Shown here piece after piece: positions 7,927-16,792 of a stretch of DNA of 64,000 nucleotides. The DNA lies in assembly GCF_028330765.1 (NCBI RefSeq), contig NZ_JAQMTY010000145.1, positions 1 through 64,000 on the forward strand, given 5' to 3'. The DNA comes from Spirulina subsalsa CS-330. GTDB taxonomy: Bacteria; Cyanobacteriota; Cyanobacteriia; Cyanobacteriales; Spirulinaceae. Each line of letters opens with the position of its first letter. The first letter of the stretch is position 1. Under the pieces are notes generated by a model that ran no database searches, was not told where the DNA came from, and saw only the letters and a list, made by a program, of their open reading frames with translations. A program made the translations under genes and the position numbers.

Positions 7927-8955
7927 ATGAAACTCCCAGCCTGGATTCGCTTTTTTTACTATCTGCGCTGGCCAGCCATTCGGATCACCACCCATCGCGT
8001 TTTTCGCCAACGCCTCAACGGACTCGCCGCAGAGATGGCCTATGGATCAATGTTGGCACTGTTTCCGACGATCCTCGCCGTTCTCACCGCCATTGGTCTC
8101 TTTGAAGACTCGATCCAAGGCTGGTTACGGAATCTGCTGGCTCCTTTTATGGTGGTCAATGATGCTTCGCTGCAAACCGTGCTACGGGATGCGGCCAGTG
8201 CGCTGCGAATTGTGGTGCCGGATTTGATGTGGCAACTCCTCAGCAACTTTGTCCAGGAAGTCACCGAGCAAAAAAATGGGGGCCTTTTTTCCATTAGTTT
8301 CCTCGCCGCGATTTGGATCGCCTCTTCCGCCCTCTGCACCGCCATGAACGCCCTGGATCAGATTCACCGCATTCCGCCCCGGTTGCGTCGTCCCTTTTGG
8401 CAATCGCGGGGCGTGGCGATTTTGCTGACGTTGGGGAGTATTGTTCTCTTGGCGATCGCCGCCTTCTTCGTCCTGATCGGTAATCAACTGATCATCTCCA
8501 CCCTTGCGATCGTCGAACAGTTTCCCCTCTATCGCGTCAAAGACGGAACCTATCTATTTCTGCGCCTGTGGAGCACCCTAAATCTTCCCTTCGTCTTGAG
8601 CCTCGTTGTGGTGGCCTTTGTGTTGATGTATCGCTTAGGGCCGAGTCGGTGGCGACCGGAAACCCCGGTCTTACCCGGTGCATTACTCGCCGCCTGTTCC
8701 TGGTTGGGGGTCTCTTGGCTCTTTCAGTTCTACGTGGATAATTTTGGAACCTATAACCGGGTCTATGGCGCAGTTGGAACCGTCATAATCCTGATGTTGT
8801 GGCTCTACCTCACCTCCCTGGTGATGTTGGTGGGCAGTCAACTCAATGTCACCGTCGGGGAAATCATGCGCGCCGACCAAGCCCAAGCCATTACCCCCCG
8901 CGCTCCGCAGCATCCTCCCGCCAAACCCTCCCACGATCCCCCACCGCATCCGTAG
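7927..8955 (+). CDS. YihY/BrkB-family inner-membrane protein
   Basis: This 342-aa protein has about six transmembrane helices in the YihY/BrkB (formerly RNase BN) arrangement. Family features include RLNGLAAEMAYGSMLALFPTILAV early, NALDQIHRIPPRLRRPFWQSRG in the loop, and FGTYNRVYGAVGTVIILMLWLYLTS near the end. The role is unsettled: relatives have been proposed as transporters, and the RNase BN name is a misannotation. The ATG at 7927 is preferred; the in-frame ATG at 7852 adds 25 non-conserved residues. The C-terminal tail is proline-rich (HPPAKPSHDPPPHP). Confidence 0.88.
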   Translation: MKLPAWIRFFYYLRWPAIRITTHRVFRQRLNGLAAEMAYGSMLALFPTILAVLTAIGLFEDSIQGWLRNLLAPFMVVNDASLQTVLRDAASALRIVVPDLMWQLLSNFVQEVTEQKNGGLFSISFLAAIWIASSALCTAMNALDQIHRIPPRLRRPFWQSRGVAILLTLGSIVLLAIAAFFVLIGNQLIISTLAIVEQFPLYRVKDGTYLFLRLWSTLNLPFVLSLVVVAFVLMYRLGPSRWRPETPVLPGALLAACSWLGVSWLFQFYVDNFGTYNRVYGAVGTVIILMLWLYLTSLVMLVGSQLNVTVGEIMRADQAQAITPRAPQHPPAKPSHDPPPHP

Positions 8956-9010
8956 ATCCAACCTCAAGAACAGAGTATGATAAATCCTTGGTAAGCTGGC
9001 AAAAATTCGC

Positions 9011-9661
9011 ATGACCCTACAGTTGCGTGTGTATGTTCCCGATCATCCCCTCGTCAAGCATTGGCTTGGCGTAGCCCGCGATCATGAAACGCCATCCGTG
9101 CTCTTTAAAAGTGCGATGACAGAATTGGGGCGCTGGCTCACCTACGAAGCCTGTCGCCACTGGCTGCCCACCGTCGAAACCACTGTCACCACTCCATTAA
9201 CCGAGACCGCCGCCACCCTCATCGATCCCCGCGTTCCCATCGCCGTGATCCCCGTGTTGCGGGCCGGTCTCGCCCTCCTAGATGGCGCTCAAACCCTCCT
9301 CCCCATTGCCTCCACCTATCATCTCGGCCTCGTGCGCAATGAAGAAACCCTCGAAGCCAGTTGTTACCTGAATAAATTACCGGAACAATTCGCCCCAGAC
9401 ACCCGGGTCTTAATTCTCGATCCGATGTTGGCCACGGGCGGGTCAATTATGGCGGCCATGGCGGAAGTGGTGCAGCGGGGCGTTGATCCGGCCAATGTGC
9501 GAATTGAGTCTGTGGTGGCGGCTCCCCAAGCCCTGCAAAAGCTCAGTGCGGCCTATCCGAGTTTGACGGTGTACACTGCCATCATTGACGAGGGGCTGAA
9601 TGAGCAGGGCTATATTGTGCCGGGACTGGGGGATGCGGGCGATCGCTCCTTTGGGACGTAA
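9011..9661 (+). CDS. upp: uracil phosphoribosyltransferase
   Basis: This 216-aa cytosolic enzyme makes UMP from uracil and PRPP in pyrimidine salvage. The PRPP loop is VLILDPMLATGGS (about 136-148). The uracil-binding C-terminus is YIVPGLGDAGDRSFGT, and VPVLRAGL-type sequence is present (IPVLRAGLALLDG). Length is normal. It starts 55 bp after the BrkB-family gene in the same direction and could be co-transcribed with it. Confidence 0.95.
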   Translation: MTLQLRVYVPDHPLVKHWLGVARDHETPSVLFKSAMTELGRWLTYEACRHWLPTVETTVTTPLTETAATLIDPRVPIAVIPVLRAGLALLDGAQTLLPIASTYHLGLVRNEETLEASCYLNKLPEQFAPDTRVLILDPMLATGGSIMAAMAEVVQRGVDPANVRIESVVAAPQALQKLSAAYPSLTVYTAIIDEGLNEQGYIVPGLGDAGDRSFGT

Positions 9662-9739
9662 GCAGCGATCGCGAACCATCACCCCCCCCCAAAAAACCGC
9701 AATTAACCCAAGACAACGAGCAACAACGAGGTAAACACA

Positions 9740-10009
9740 ATGAGTCAACGTGATGGATTTACAGGTGGATTTTTACTAGGAACCCTAGTCGGCGGTGTCG
9801 TCGGCGGTGTCGTCGGCGCGTTGGCAGCCTCAAAACGGTGGGCGGAGGATCAAGACGACTCCCCAAATCTAGAGAGCAACGAGCCGAGTGACGAAACCAT
9901 TGAAGGGGCCCGCCGCAGTTTAGAAAGCAAAATTTCTCAACTCAATCTTGCCATTGATGATGTGCGCCAACAGCTTGGCTCGGTAAATGGGTCATCCTCA
10001 GAGTCATAG
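9740..10009 (+). CDS. small YtxH-like glycine-zipper membrane protein
   Basis: This 89-aa protein has one glycine-zipper membrane segment (residues 8-31: FTGGFLLGTLVGGVVGGVVG, then ALAAS) followed by an acidic linker and a helix (about 53-80) with coiled-coil character. The architecture matches YtxH-type proteins, which are membrane-anchored and of unclear, often stress-linked, role. The zipper is encoded by a 12-bp tandem repeat (9788-9818), so VGGV units could expand or contract. It precedes the yggT gene by 56 bp. Confidence 0.72.
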   Translation: MSQRDGFTGGFLLGTLVGGVVGGVVGALAASKRWAEDQDDSPNLESNEPSDETIEGARRSLESKISQLNLAIDDVRQQLGSVNGSSSES

Positions 10010-10065
10010 ACTGAGCAACCTTGTACAATATCAAGAACAGTCATTTAGCGAGTGATATTTATTTT

Positions 10066-10359
10066 ATGGATGCCAGTGTGGTTCGAGTTCTCGTCGTAGG
10101 ACTTCAAAATTTCATTCAGCTTTACAGCATTCTGCTGTTAATCCGCGTTCTCTTGACCTGGTTTCAAACAGCCGGTTGGGCCCAGCAAGTGATGGGTGCG
10201 TTGAGTCCGATCACCGATCCCTATCTCAATATTTTCCGGTCGTTGATTCCCCCCTTGGGTGGTATTGATATCTCGCCGATGTTGGCCTTTTTTGCCCTCT
10301 CGTTCATCGGGCAATTCATTGTTCAATTGGTGGGCGGCCTGTTGTACAGCTTGGTGTAA
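10066..10359 (+). CDS. YggT-family (Ycf19-like) membrane protein
   Basis: This 97-aa protein has two transmembrane helices with the YggT pattern: LYSILLLIRVLLTWF, then ALSPITDPYLNIFRSLIPPLGGIDISPMLAFFAL. Cyanobacterial and plastid members (Ycf19/CCB3-like) have been linked to cytochrome b6f haem attachment and to nucleoid or thylakoid organisation, but the role of this copy is not shown. The ATG at 10066 begins the conserved part; an upstream TTG at 10021 is less likely. A terminator follows at 10392-10419. Confidence 0.87.
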   Translation: MDASVVRVLVVGLQNFIQLYSILLLIRVLLTWFQTAGWAQQVMGALSPITDPYLNIFRSLIPPLGGIDISPMLAFFALSFIGQFIVQLVGGLLYSLV

Positions 10360-10391
10360 CGGTGTGCAACGATGCCAATGAAAAAATCTCA

Positions 10392-10419
10392 CAGGGTGTG
10401 CATGGCTGCACCCTGTTTT
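10392..10419 (+). terminator. terminator after the YggT-family gene
   Basis: CAGGGTG (10392-10398) pairs with CACCCTG (10409-10415), extended by GCA/TGC inside the stem, and is followed by TTTT. It lies 26 bp before the CSP41-like gene. Confidence 0.65.
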
Positions 10420-10445
10420 GGGGTTGAGACGATTAGGAAAAAGCA

Positions 10446-11381
10446 ATGCGAATTTTAATGATGGGGGGAACCCGATTTATCGGAGTGTCTTTAACGCAGC
10501 AGTTGGTGGCTCAGGGCCATGCTGTGGTGCTGTTTAATCGGGGTAATCACCCGGTTCCTGTGGCGGGCGTGGAGCAGATCCAGGGCGATCGCAAAGACAT
10601 CGCCACCCTCACGGCAAAACTTCAGGGTCAAGAATTTGATGCGGTTTTTGACAATAATGGCCGCGAGCGCAGTGACACGGAGCCATTAGCAGCCCTCTTT
10701 ACGGGCAAGGTACAGCATTTTGTCTATGTCAGTTCGGCGGGGGTCTACCTCAAAACCGATCAACCGCCCCACATCGAAGGCGATGCCGTTGATCCCAACA
10801 GCCGCCATAAGGGCAAACATGAAACGGAGGCCTATCTCGCGGCCAGTGGGCTGCCCTGGACATCGGTGCGGCCGGTGTATATCTACGGGCCGCAGAATTA
10901 TAACGATGTGGAAGCGTGGTTTTTTGACCGGATTGTGCGCGATCGCCCGATTCCGATCCCCGGCGATGGCATGGCGATCACCCAACTCGGTCACGTCGAA
11001 GATCTCGCGGCGGCCATGGTGGCAATTCTCGGCAATGACCAAGCTAAGGGGCAAATTTACAACATTTCCGGCGATCGCTTCATCACCTTTAACGGGTTAG
11101 CGCGGGCCTGTGCGATCGCCGCCGGCAAAGACCCCGATCAACTCAAGCTCGTTCACTTCGACCCCAAAGCCTTCGACTTTGGCAAAAAGAAAGCCTTTCC
11201 CCTGCGCGTGCAACACTTTTTCACCGACACCCACAAAGCCAAAAAAGACCTCCAATGGCAGCCCAAATTTGACCTCATCTCCGGCCTGACCGACTCCTTT
11301 CAACAGGGCTACCTCCCCTCCGGACGCGGCAGTGCAGCAGCAGATTTCAGCCTGGATGACCTGATTTTGGCGCGGTCTTAA
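10446..11381 (+). CDS. CSP41-like NAD(P)-binding epimerase family protein
   Basis: This 311-aa protein of the extended short-chain dehydrogenase family opens with the Rossmann motif GGTRFIG (8-14). It matches the CSP41 group of plastid and cyanobacterial RNA-associated proteins: FNRGNHP, DNNGRE, FVYVSSAGVYLKTD, SVRPVYIYGP and ITQLGHVEDLA. The usual YxxxK is replaced by SRHKGKHETE-type sequence, as in other CSP41-like proteins, so an ordinary sugar-epimerase reaction is unlikely. Plastid CSP41 proteins bind and protect RNA; that role here is by homology only. Confidence 0.85.
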   Translation: MRILMMGGTRFIGVSLTQQLVAQGHAVVLFNRGNHPVPVAGVEQIQGDRKDIATLTAKLQGQEFDAVFDNNGRERSDTEPLAALFTGKVQHFVYVSSAGVYLKTDQPPHIEGDAVDPNSRHKGKHETEAYLAASGLPWTSVRPVYIYGPQNYNDVEAWFFDRIVRDRPIPIPGDGMAITQLGHVEDLAAAMVAILGNDQAKGQIYNISGDRFITFNGLARACAIAAGKDPDQLKLVHFDPKAFDFGKKKAFPLRVQHFFTDTHKAKKDLQWQPKFDLISGLTDSFQQGYLPSGRGSAAADFSLDDLILARS

Positions 11382-11389
11382 CCGCCATC

Positions 11390-11452
11390 GGTGGGTTACG
11401 GCGGATTGCTAAATTGCAGTGATGGCAAGAGTTTAAGCCGCCTAACCCACCC
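11390..11452. repeat. short inverted-repeat element, MITE family 3, copy 1
   Basis: GGTGGGTTACGGCGG at the left and CCGCCTAACCCACC at the right form imperfect terminal inverted repeats around about 35 bp. A related copy lies at 54532-54591 in inverted orientation. There is no coding capacity. Confidence 0.6.
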
Positions 11453-11488
11453 GACAATGAAGCCTAATTTTAGCTGTGCCATCACAGC

Positions 11489-11520
11489 AGGGTGCTGTTA
11501 GCGAAGCGTAATGCACCATC
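11489..11520 (-). repeat. partial copy of MITE family 1
   Basis: Bases match the core hairpin of the 126-bp family (GGTGCTGTTAGCGAAGCGTA followed by ATGCACC) with a few substitutions. Both termini are absent. It lies 104 bp from the full copy at 11624, in the opposite orientation. The interval 11382-11843 otherwise shows no gene. Confidence 0.65.
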
Positions 11521-11623
11521 ATATTGTAGAGATAGCGAGAAGAAACCCATTGAGGGCATCGCGTCGGGTGGGCGATCCCCACTCGTTGAGGATTGCAGCG
11601 ATCGCAATTTCTGCGCGTTTATA

Positions 11624-11749
11624 CTAGTACAGAGTCAAGACTTAATATTCGGATTGTATTGAATGTCCAACACTCAACGTGACGGTGCGTTACGCTTCGC
11701 TAACAGCACCCTACAAACATCCTAATTCTTGGCATTGACGCTGCACTAG
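11624..11749 (+). repeat. 126-bp MITE family 1, copy B
   Basis: Same length and ends as copies A and C. The right end is the perfect TTGACGCTGCACTAG; the left terminal repeat has drifted (CTAGTACAGAGTCAAGAC). It lies 95 bp upstream of the hybrid kinase gene, in its leader or promoter region. Confidence 0.85.
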
Positions 11750-11843
11750 GGAGGAATTACAACAGATTACAAAGATTCGTCAGATCCTGAGTGTAAACTT
11801 GCGTAGGATAGGGGATAACAATGCAATTTCTTAGAGATGGGCC

Positions 11844-13679
11844 ATGGCCGCAACTATTCTTGTGGTAGATGATGAACCGACCATGCAGGTTCTCGTACAA
11901 AAGTCATTTCGGCGCAAGATTCGCAAAGGTGAGTTGGAATTTATCTTCGCCAACAATGGTGTAGAAGCCCTCGAACAAATTGAACAGCATCCCCATGTTG
12001 ATGTCATGCTGACGGATATCAACATGCCCCGGATGGATGGCTTAACCCTGCTCAACCACCTGGCCAATCGACCTTCACCGACCCCAAAAACGGTGGTTAT
12101 TTCTGCCTATGGAGATTTTGGCAACATTCGGGCGGCGATGAATCGGGGCGCGTTTGATTTTCTCACTAAGCCGATTAACTTTGATGATTTGGAAATCACC
12201 TTAGAACGCACCCTAGAGCATGTAGCCCAACTGCGAGAACGCAATGAAGCCCTGCGCAAAAGTGAAGCCAACAATCGTGCCATGCTGCTTGCGATCCCGG
12301 ATCTTTTAATTCGGATTGATCGTGAGGGGAATTATCAAGATCTCCGCAATGCCGATCGCACGAATCTTTACAACCCCGAAGCGACGGTGATTGGCAATAA
12401 TATTAACGCGGTGTTGCCTCCGGAAATTTCCGGTCAATGGATGCAGTTGGCGGAACGGGCATTGGCCACCGGAGAACTGCAACTGTGTGAATATGCCATT
12501 GAAATCAATGGAACCCTCGAACATGAAGAGGCGCGGATCGTGGTGACGGGGGAAGATGAGGTGTTGATTATGGTGCGAAATATTAGCGATCGCAAACGGG
12601 CCGAGGCCGCCCTCACCACCGCCAAAGAAATCGCCGAAACCGCCAACCGCGCCAAAAGCTCCTTCCTGGCCAGCATGAGCCATGAACTGCGCACCCCCCT
12701 CAACGCGATTTTGGGGTTTAGCCAACTCCTCGGCGGCGATCAATCCCTCTCCAACGCCCAACGGGATAACCTGTCAATTATTAAACGCAGCGGTGAACAT
12801 TTACTGATCTTGATTAACGACATTCTGTCCATGTCGAAGCTCGAAGCCGGACAGGTTGAAACAAACTTCACCGCCTTAGATCTCCATAATCTGCTGCAAT
12901 CTCTCTACGAGATGCACCGTCCTAGAGCCGATCAAAAAGGACTCACCTTAAGCCTAGAAACCAGTCCCGCCGTGCCGAGAGGGGTCAAGAGTGATGACAG
13001 TAAACTCCGCCAAATTTTCAGTAATTTGATTGGCAACGCGATTAAGTTCACCGATGCGGGAACGGTCAAGATTCAAGCCGATGCCCAACATCACCCCACC
13101 GCCAATGATCCCGATCGCATCCTGCTCCATGTCAGCGTCACGGATACAGGCCCTGGGATCGAACCCCATGAAATTGAGCTTCTGTTTGAACCTTTTGTGC
13201 AAACGAGTAGTGGCCAAAAATCCACGGAAGGGACGGGATTAGGGTTATCGATTAGTCGGGAATATGCGGGGTTGTTGAATGGGGAAATCCTCGTCGATAC
13301 CCAAGTGGGCGAAGGGTCATGTTTTAGCGTCAGTTTACCGATGCAAACCTGCTCAGTCCATGACATTCCAAGCCCATTGTCAGCCACTGTCATTGATGAA
13401 AAAAATGCCGATGCGCTTTTTTTCGAGACCGCATTGGACGACACCACCAACTTCAAAACCCTGCTGGTTCCCAACGATCTTGAAAACCTGCCGTTGGACT
13501 GGATTCAATCCCTGCATCAAGCCGCTCTCACCATCGACAATCAAGCGATTCTCGAACTCCTCGATGAAATCGAGACAACCCATCCCAGTTTTAGGGCGAA
13601 AGTCATTAAGCTAATTGATCACTTTCATTTTGATGTACTCTTAGAATTTCTCCAAGAACGCTATCCCGATCTGTTTTAA
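11844..13679 (+). CDS. hybrid response regulator / sensor histidine kinase
   Basis: This 611-aa soluble signalling protein has no membrane segment. An N-terminal receiver domain (about 4-125) has acidic pair D9/D10, phospho-acceptor D58 (VMLTDINMP) and K106-region FLTKP. A PAS-like domain follows (about 140-255; [12 protein letters not shown]). The HisKA domain carries H280 in [11 protein letters not shown], and the HATPase domain has [16 protein letters not shown] and GTGLGLS boxes. The last 90 residues are helical and resemble C-terminal tails of cyanobacterial hybrid kinases. Receiver-first order suggests it relays a signal from another kinase. No partner regulator is adjacent. The ATG at 11844 starts the receiver domain. 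Confidence 0.92.
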   Translation: MAATILVVDDEPTMQVLVQKSFRRKIRKGELEFIFANNGVEALEQIEQHPHVDVMLTDINMPRMDGLTLLNHLANRPSPTPKTVVISAYGDFGNIRAAMNRGAFDFLTKPINFDDLEITLERTLEHVAQLRERNEALRKSEANNRAMLLAIPDLLIRIDREGNYQDLRNADRTNLYNPEATVIGNNINAVLPPEISGQWMQLAERALATGELQLCEYAIEINGTLEHEEARIVVTGEDEVLIMVRNISDRKRAEAALTTAKEIAETANRAKSSFLASMSHELRTPLNAILGFSQLLGGDQSLSNAQRDNLSIIKRSGEHLLILINDILSMSKLEAGQVETNFTALDLHNLLQSLYEMHRPRADQKGLTLSLETSPAVPRGVKSDDSKLRQIFSNLIGNAIKFTDAGTVKIQADAQHHPTANDPDRILLHVSVTDTGPGIEPHEIELLFEPFVQTSSGQKSTEGTGLGLSISREYAGLLNGEILVDTQVGEGSCFSVSLPMQTCSVHDIPSPLSATVIDEKNADALFFETALDDTTNFKTLLVPNDLENLPLDWIQSLHQAALTIDNQAILELLDEIETTHPSFRAKVIKLIDHFHFDVLLEFLQERYPDLF

Positions 13680-14122
13680 GGAAATTGCCGTGAATTGTCC
13701 TGAAACCTGGATATCGTAACGAGGGTTGTGAAGCGCGATCGCCCCAGGATTCAGACCCTAATGAGCACGGGAAACCACCCCCGCCGCCGTCGGGATTGAA
13801 CTCGTGATCACCAGCCATGCTGCGGCTGTTGTGTTGCGGTGCGATCGCCCCAAACGACGGCCCCATAGATGAGAAGCGCCATTCCAATTGGAATGGCGCT
13901 CCTTGATATTAACCGGGCTTACTATAGTTAAGGTCTTTATATGCGAGTTGACGCTGACCTCATTTGAATTGCTCTAATCATTACAGGGATCACGGTGATC
14001 CCAGAATTTTGTAATATTTTCTTTATTTTCTTAACATTCAGTACCAAATCGTAAAGAGCGAGGCAGCCACGCCACAGATCGAGCGCCCCTCAAGCACTGG
14101 AAAATGCGTGCCATGGCTACCG
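13680..14122. other. intergenic region with a 26-bp palindrome
   Basis: A perfect palindrome with arms AGCGCCATTCCAA and TTGGAATGGCGCT lies at 13875-13900, with no T-run, so it could be an operator or cruciform rather than a classical terminator. It sits between the convergent kinase and DUF1815 genes. No coding frame or RNA gene is recognised. Confidence 0.5.
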
Positions 14123-14482
14123 TTAGCGCGGGGGAATTGTCGGCATGGTCGCCGCCACAAGCCGCTCTGGATTGGATTCCGTATGATACTTCACCAAGTT
14201 CGCGAGTTCCTGGAGTTGACTAATCGCCTCCGCCCCTTCGAGCTTCATCAATTCGCGATCGTCCCGCATTTCCGTCCAGGTGATGCCATAGTCCGACACC
14301 AAAAATCGAATCAAGTGGTTCTCACCCAAGCTCACCATAAATGATGCACTATTCATCTCGCCGCCGCAGGTGTAGCACGACGCGAGATAGCCGCGTTGCT
14401 CTAGCACCATCGCCAAAGCCTGTAGATTCATTACCAAATCCCGAACAAAGGATCGATGTTGTTGTGCGAGTCGTTGAAACAT
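14123..14482 (-). CDS. DUF1815 protein
   Basis: This 119-aa member of a cyanobacteria-restricted family has no known function. The highly conserved core is visible: FVRDLVMNLQALAMVLE, SCYTCGGEMNSASFMVSL, HLIRFLVSDYGITWTEM and RDDRELMKLEG. The CYTC pair could bind a metal or form a disulphide. No signal peptide or membrane helix is present. The ATG at 14482 is the conserved start. It is transcribed alone, convergent with the hybrid kinase. Confidence 0.87.
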   Translation of the reverse strand: MFQRLAQQHRSFVRDLVMNLQALAMVLEQRGYLASCYTCGGEMNSASFMVSLGENHLIRFLVSDYGITWTEMRDDRELMKLEGAEAISQLQELANLVKYHTESNPERLVAATMPTIPPR

Positions 14483-14725
14483 GATGGAATCCTCCGAATG
14501 CCATGTACTTTCTTGGAATTTTAATCTTTTCTTAATATTCTGGCGGACTGATGCCGAATGACACAGATTCAGAGAAACGATTAGAACAGGTCGTATTTAG
14601 ACTAATTCAGTGCTTGAACCCAATGACATTTGCGATCGATCAACACCGTCTATCTTTATACATAAAATCTCTAAAAAGTCAAATCCATTGTTTTTTTTAG
14701 CGAATGTGGGACATCTGCCGGATCT
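14483..14725. other. upstream region of the DUF1815 gene
   Basis: AT-rich intergenic DNA with no coding frame. It probably holds the DUF1815 promoter, but I cannot fix -10/-35 boxes. A T-rich run (TTTTTTTTAG) ends just before MITE family 2 copy 2. Confidence 0.3.
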
Positions 14726-14841
14726 GGTTGACTGACTTGATAGCCCTCACCCCCGATCCATTTTCCAGTTCCCTCTCCCCTAGGGAGAGGGCTAGGGTGA
14801 GGGCTTTCCGGAATCTGGCTAATTTTGCCAGTCAATCAGTT
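14726..14841 (+). repeat. MITE family 2, copy 2
   Basis: It begins GGTTGACTGAC and matches the complement of copy 1 (3225-3366) through the GATCCATTTT...CCAGTTCCCTCTCCC...GGGAGAGGG hairpin and the CTGGCTAATTTT end. It lacks the second hairpin of copy 1, and its right terminal repeat has drifted. It lies upstream of ndhD. Confidence 0.7.
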
Positions 14842-15015
14842 GCCGGATTCAGCTTGGGGTGATCAACAGCGCAGTCAGGACGAAATCACGAGATCAAGAC
14901 GCAGGGCATCTGGGTTTCAGCACACAGGTTGAACTTTTTTCCAAGATTTTGTTTCAAAACTTAGCAAAAGTTAATACAATAGGAACGTGCCCTGAGTATT
15001 TATTCCTATACCTCC

Positions 15016-16617
15016 ATGTTTACCACTCAAGTGCCTTGGCTCACAACCCTGATTTTGCTGCCCCTTGTTGCTGCCTTCGCTGTCCCCCTCATTCCCGATA
15101 AAGACGGGAAAACCCTGCGCTGGTACGGGTTAGGTGTCGGTTTGGTTGAACTGGCGTTAACGGTCTATCTCGCGGCCACGCAGTTCGATCGCACCGCTGT
15201 CGGCTTCCAACTCAGCGAAACCTATGCTTGGCTGCCGCAGTTGGGGGTGAATTGGTCCGTTGCCGTCGATGGAATTTCGTTGCCCTTGTTGGTTTTAACC
15301 GCCTTTGTCAATACCTTGGCGTTGATGGCTGCCTGGCGCGTGAGCCATAAGCCTCGGCTGTTTTACGGGCTGATGTTGGCCCTCTACGGTGCGCAGATGG
15401 GGGTGTTTGTCGCCAAAGATTTACTGTTATTTTTCACGATGTGGGAACTGGAGTTAGTTCCGGTTTATCTCTTAATTTCGATCTGGGGCGGGCCAAAACG
15501 CCTCTATGCTGCGACTAAATTTATTTTGTATACGGCATTAGCCTCCTTATTTATCTTGGTTGCCGGTTTGGGCTTGGCCTTTTCGGGCGATCGCATCACC
15601 TTCGACCTCGCCGAACTGGGACTGAAAGAATACCCCGCCGCCCTCGAACTCTTCGCCTATGTGGGCTTCTTGATTGCCTTTGCCGTCAAACTGCCCATGT
15701 TCCCCGTCCACACTTGGCTCCCCGATGCCCACGGCGAAGCCTCCGCCCCTGTCTCCATGGTGCTCGCCGGGATTCTGCTCAAAATGGGCGGTTATGGGTT
15801 GATTCGGATGAACATGGAACTGCTCCCCAATGCCCACATCCACTTTGCCCCCGTCCTCGTCGTGCTGGGTGTGGTCAATATTGTTTACGGAGCCTTCGCC
15901 GCCTTCGGACAAACCAACCTCAAACGCCGCTTGGCTTATTCCTCCGTTTCCCACATGGGCTTCGTCCTGATTGGCCTCGCCTCCTTCACCGAAGTCGGCT
16001 TAAACGGCGCGATGTTGCAAATGCTCTCCCACGGGTTAATCGCTGCCGCCCTCTTCTTCCTGGCCGGGGCAGCCTACGATCGCACCCACACCCTGATGAT
16101 GGACGAAATGAGCGGCCTCGCCCAACAGATGCCGAAAATTTTCGCCCTCTTCACCGTCGCCGCCATGGCTTCCCTCGCCCTCCCCGGCATGAGCGGCTTC
16201 GTCAGCGAATTAACCGTGTTCCTCGGCATGGCCAACAGCGATGCCTATAGCCTCTCGTTCAAAACCGTGATCGTCTTCCTCTCCGCTGTGGGTCTAATTC
16301 TCACCCCGATCTATCTCCTCTCGATGTTGCGGGAAGTGTTCTACGGCGAGGCCAAGGCTGAAACTACCCCGGATCATTGGTTTAGTGATGCGAATCCCCG
16401 CGAAGTCTTTATCGCGGTCTGCTTCCTCTTACCGATTATCGGCATTGGTCTCTACCCCAAACTGGCGATGACCAGCTACGACACCAAAACGGTGCATATT
16501 GCCCAAAAAGTCGGGGCGGCTCTGCCGATATTCGCCACGGTAGAACCCCAGGAAATGACCGCCGAACGGGATCTCTTTCCCCTCACCCCGGCATTGATTG
16601 CGCCGCCGCTTGATTAA
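15016..16617 (+). CDS. ndhD: NAD(P)H-quinone oxidoreductase chain 4 (NdhD)
   Basis: This 533-aa proton-pumping membrane subunit belongs to the thylakoid NDH-1 complex (photosynthetic complex I), which takes electrons from ferredoxin for respiration and cyclic flow. About 14 transmembrane helices are present, with the antiporter-like signature residues E ([13 protein letters not shown]), K ([21 protein letters not shown]) and [11 protein letters not shown]. Length and motifs favour the NdhD1/D2 type of the respiratory/cyclic NDH-1L complex over the CO2-uptake types. No ndhF is adjacent. The ATG at 15016 is chosen by the conserved start. A terminator follows at 16647. Confidence 0.95.
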   Translation: MFTTQVPWLTTLILLPLVAAFAVPLIPDKDGKTLRWYGLGVGLVELALTVYLAATQFDRTAVGFQLSETYAWLPQLGVNWSVAVDGISLPLLVLTAFVNTLALMAAWRVSHKPRLFYGLMLALYGAQMGVFVAKDLLLFFTMWELELVPVYLLISIWGGPKRLYAATKFILYTALASLFILVAGLGLAFSGDRITFDLAELGLKEYPAALELFAYVGFLIAFAVKLPMFPVHTWLPDAHGEASAPVSMVLAGILLKMGGYGLIRMNMELLPNAHIHFAPVLVVLGVVNIVYGAFAAFGQTNLKRRLAYSSVSHMGFVLIGLASFTEVGLNGAMLQMLSHGLIAAALFFLAGAAYDRTHTLMMDEMSGLAQQMPKIFALFTVAAMASLALPGMSGFVSELTVFLGMANSDAYSLSFKTVIVFLSAVGLILTPIYLLSMLREVFYGEAKAETTPDHWFSDANPREVFIAVCFLLPIIGIGLYPKLAMTSYDTKTVHIAQKVGAALPIFATVEPQEMTAERDLFPLTPALIAPPLD

Positions 16618-16646
16618 GCGTTGAGCTGAAGCCTAAGTCTTCAACC

Positions 16647-16680
16647 AAAATCCTGTTTCCCCTGGGGGAGACAGGATTTT
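16647..16680. terminator. ndhD terminator
   Basis: AAAATCCTGT (16647-16656) pairs with ACAGGATTTT (16671-16680), with inner C/G pairing. The T-run on the plus strand and A-run on the other arm allow it to work in both directions. Confidence 0.72.
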
Positions 16681-16792
16681 GACATGGGCACGATTCCCTA
16701 ATGGCGGTCAACTGAGAATCTGTCCCTGGGGATTGGGGGGGGTGGAATTTGTTGCCTAGGCTGGGGGGTAATCTGCAATATTTCCGGGTAAC

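Noticed and set aside
15547..15954. 135-codon frame antisense to ndhD
   Set aside because: The Gly/Glu/His-rich composition is typical of the complement of membrane-protein codons; ndhD itself is certain.
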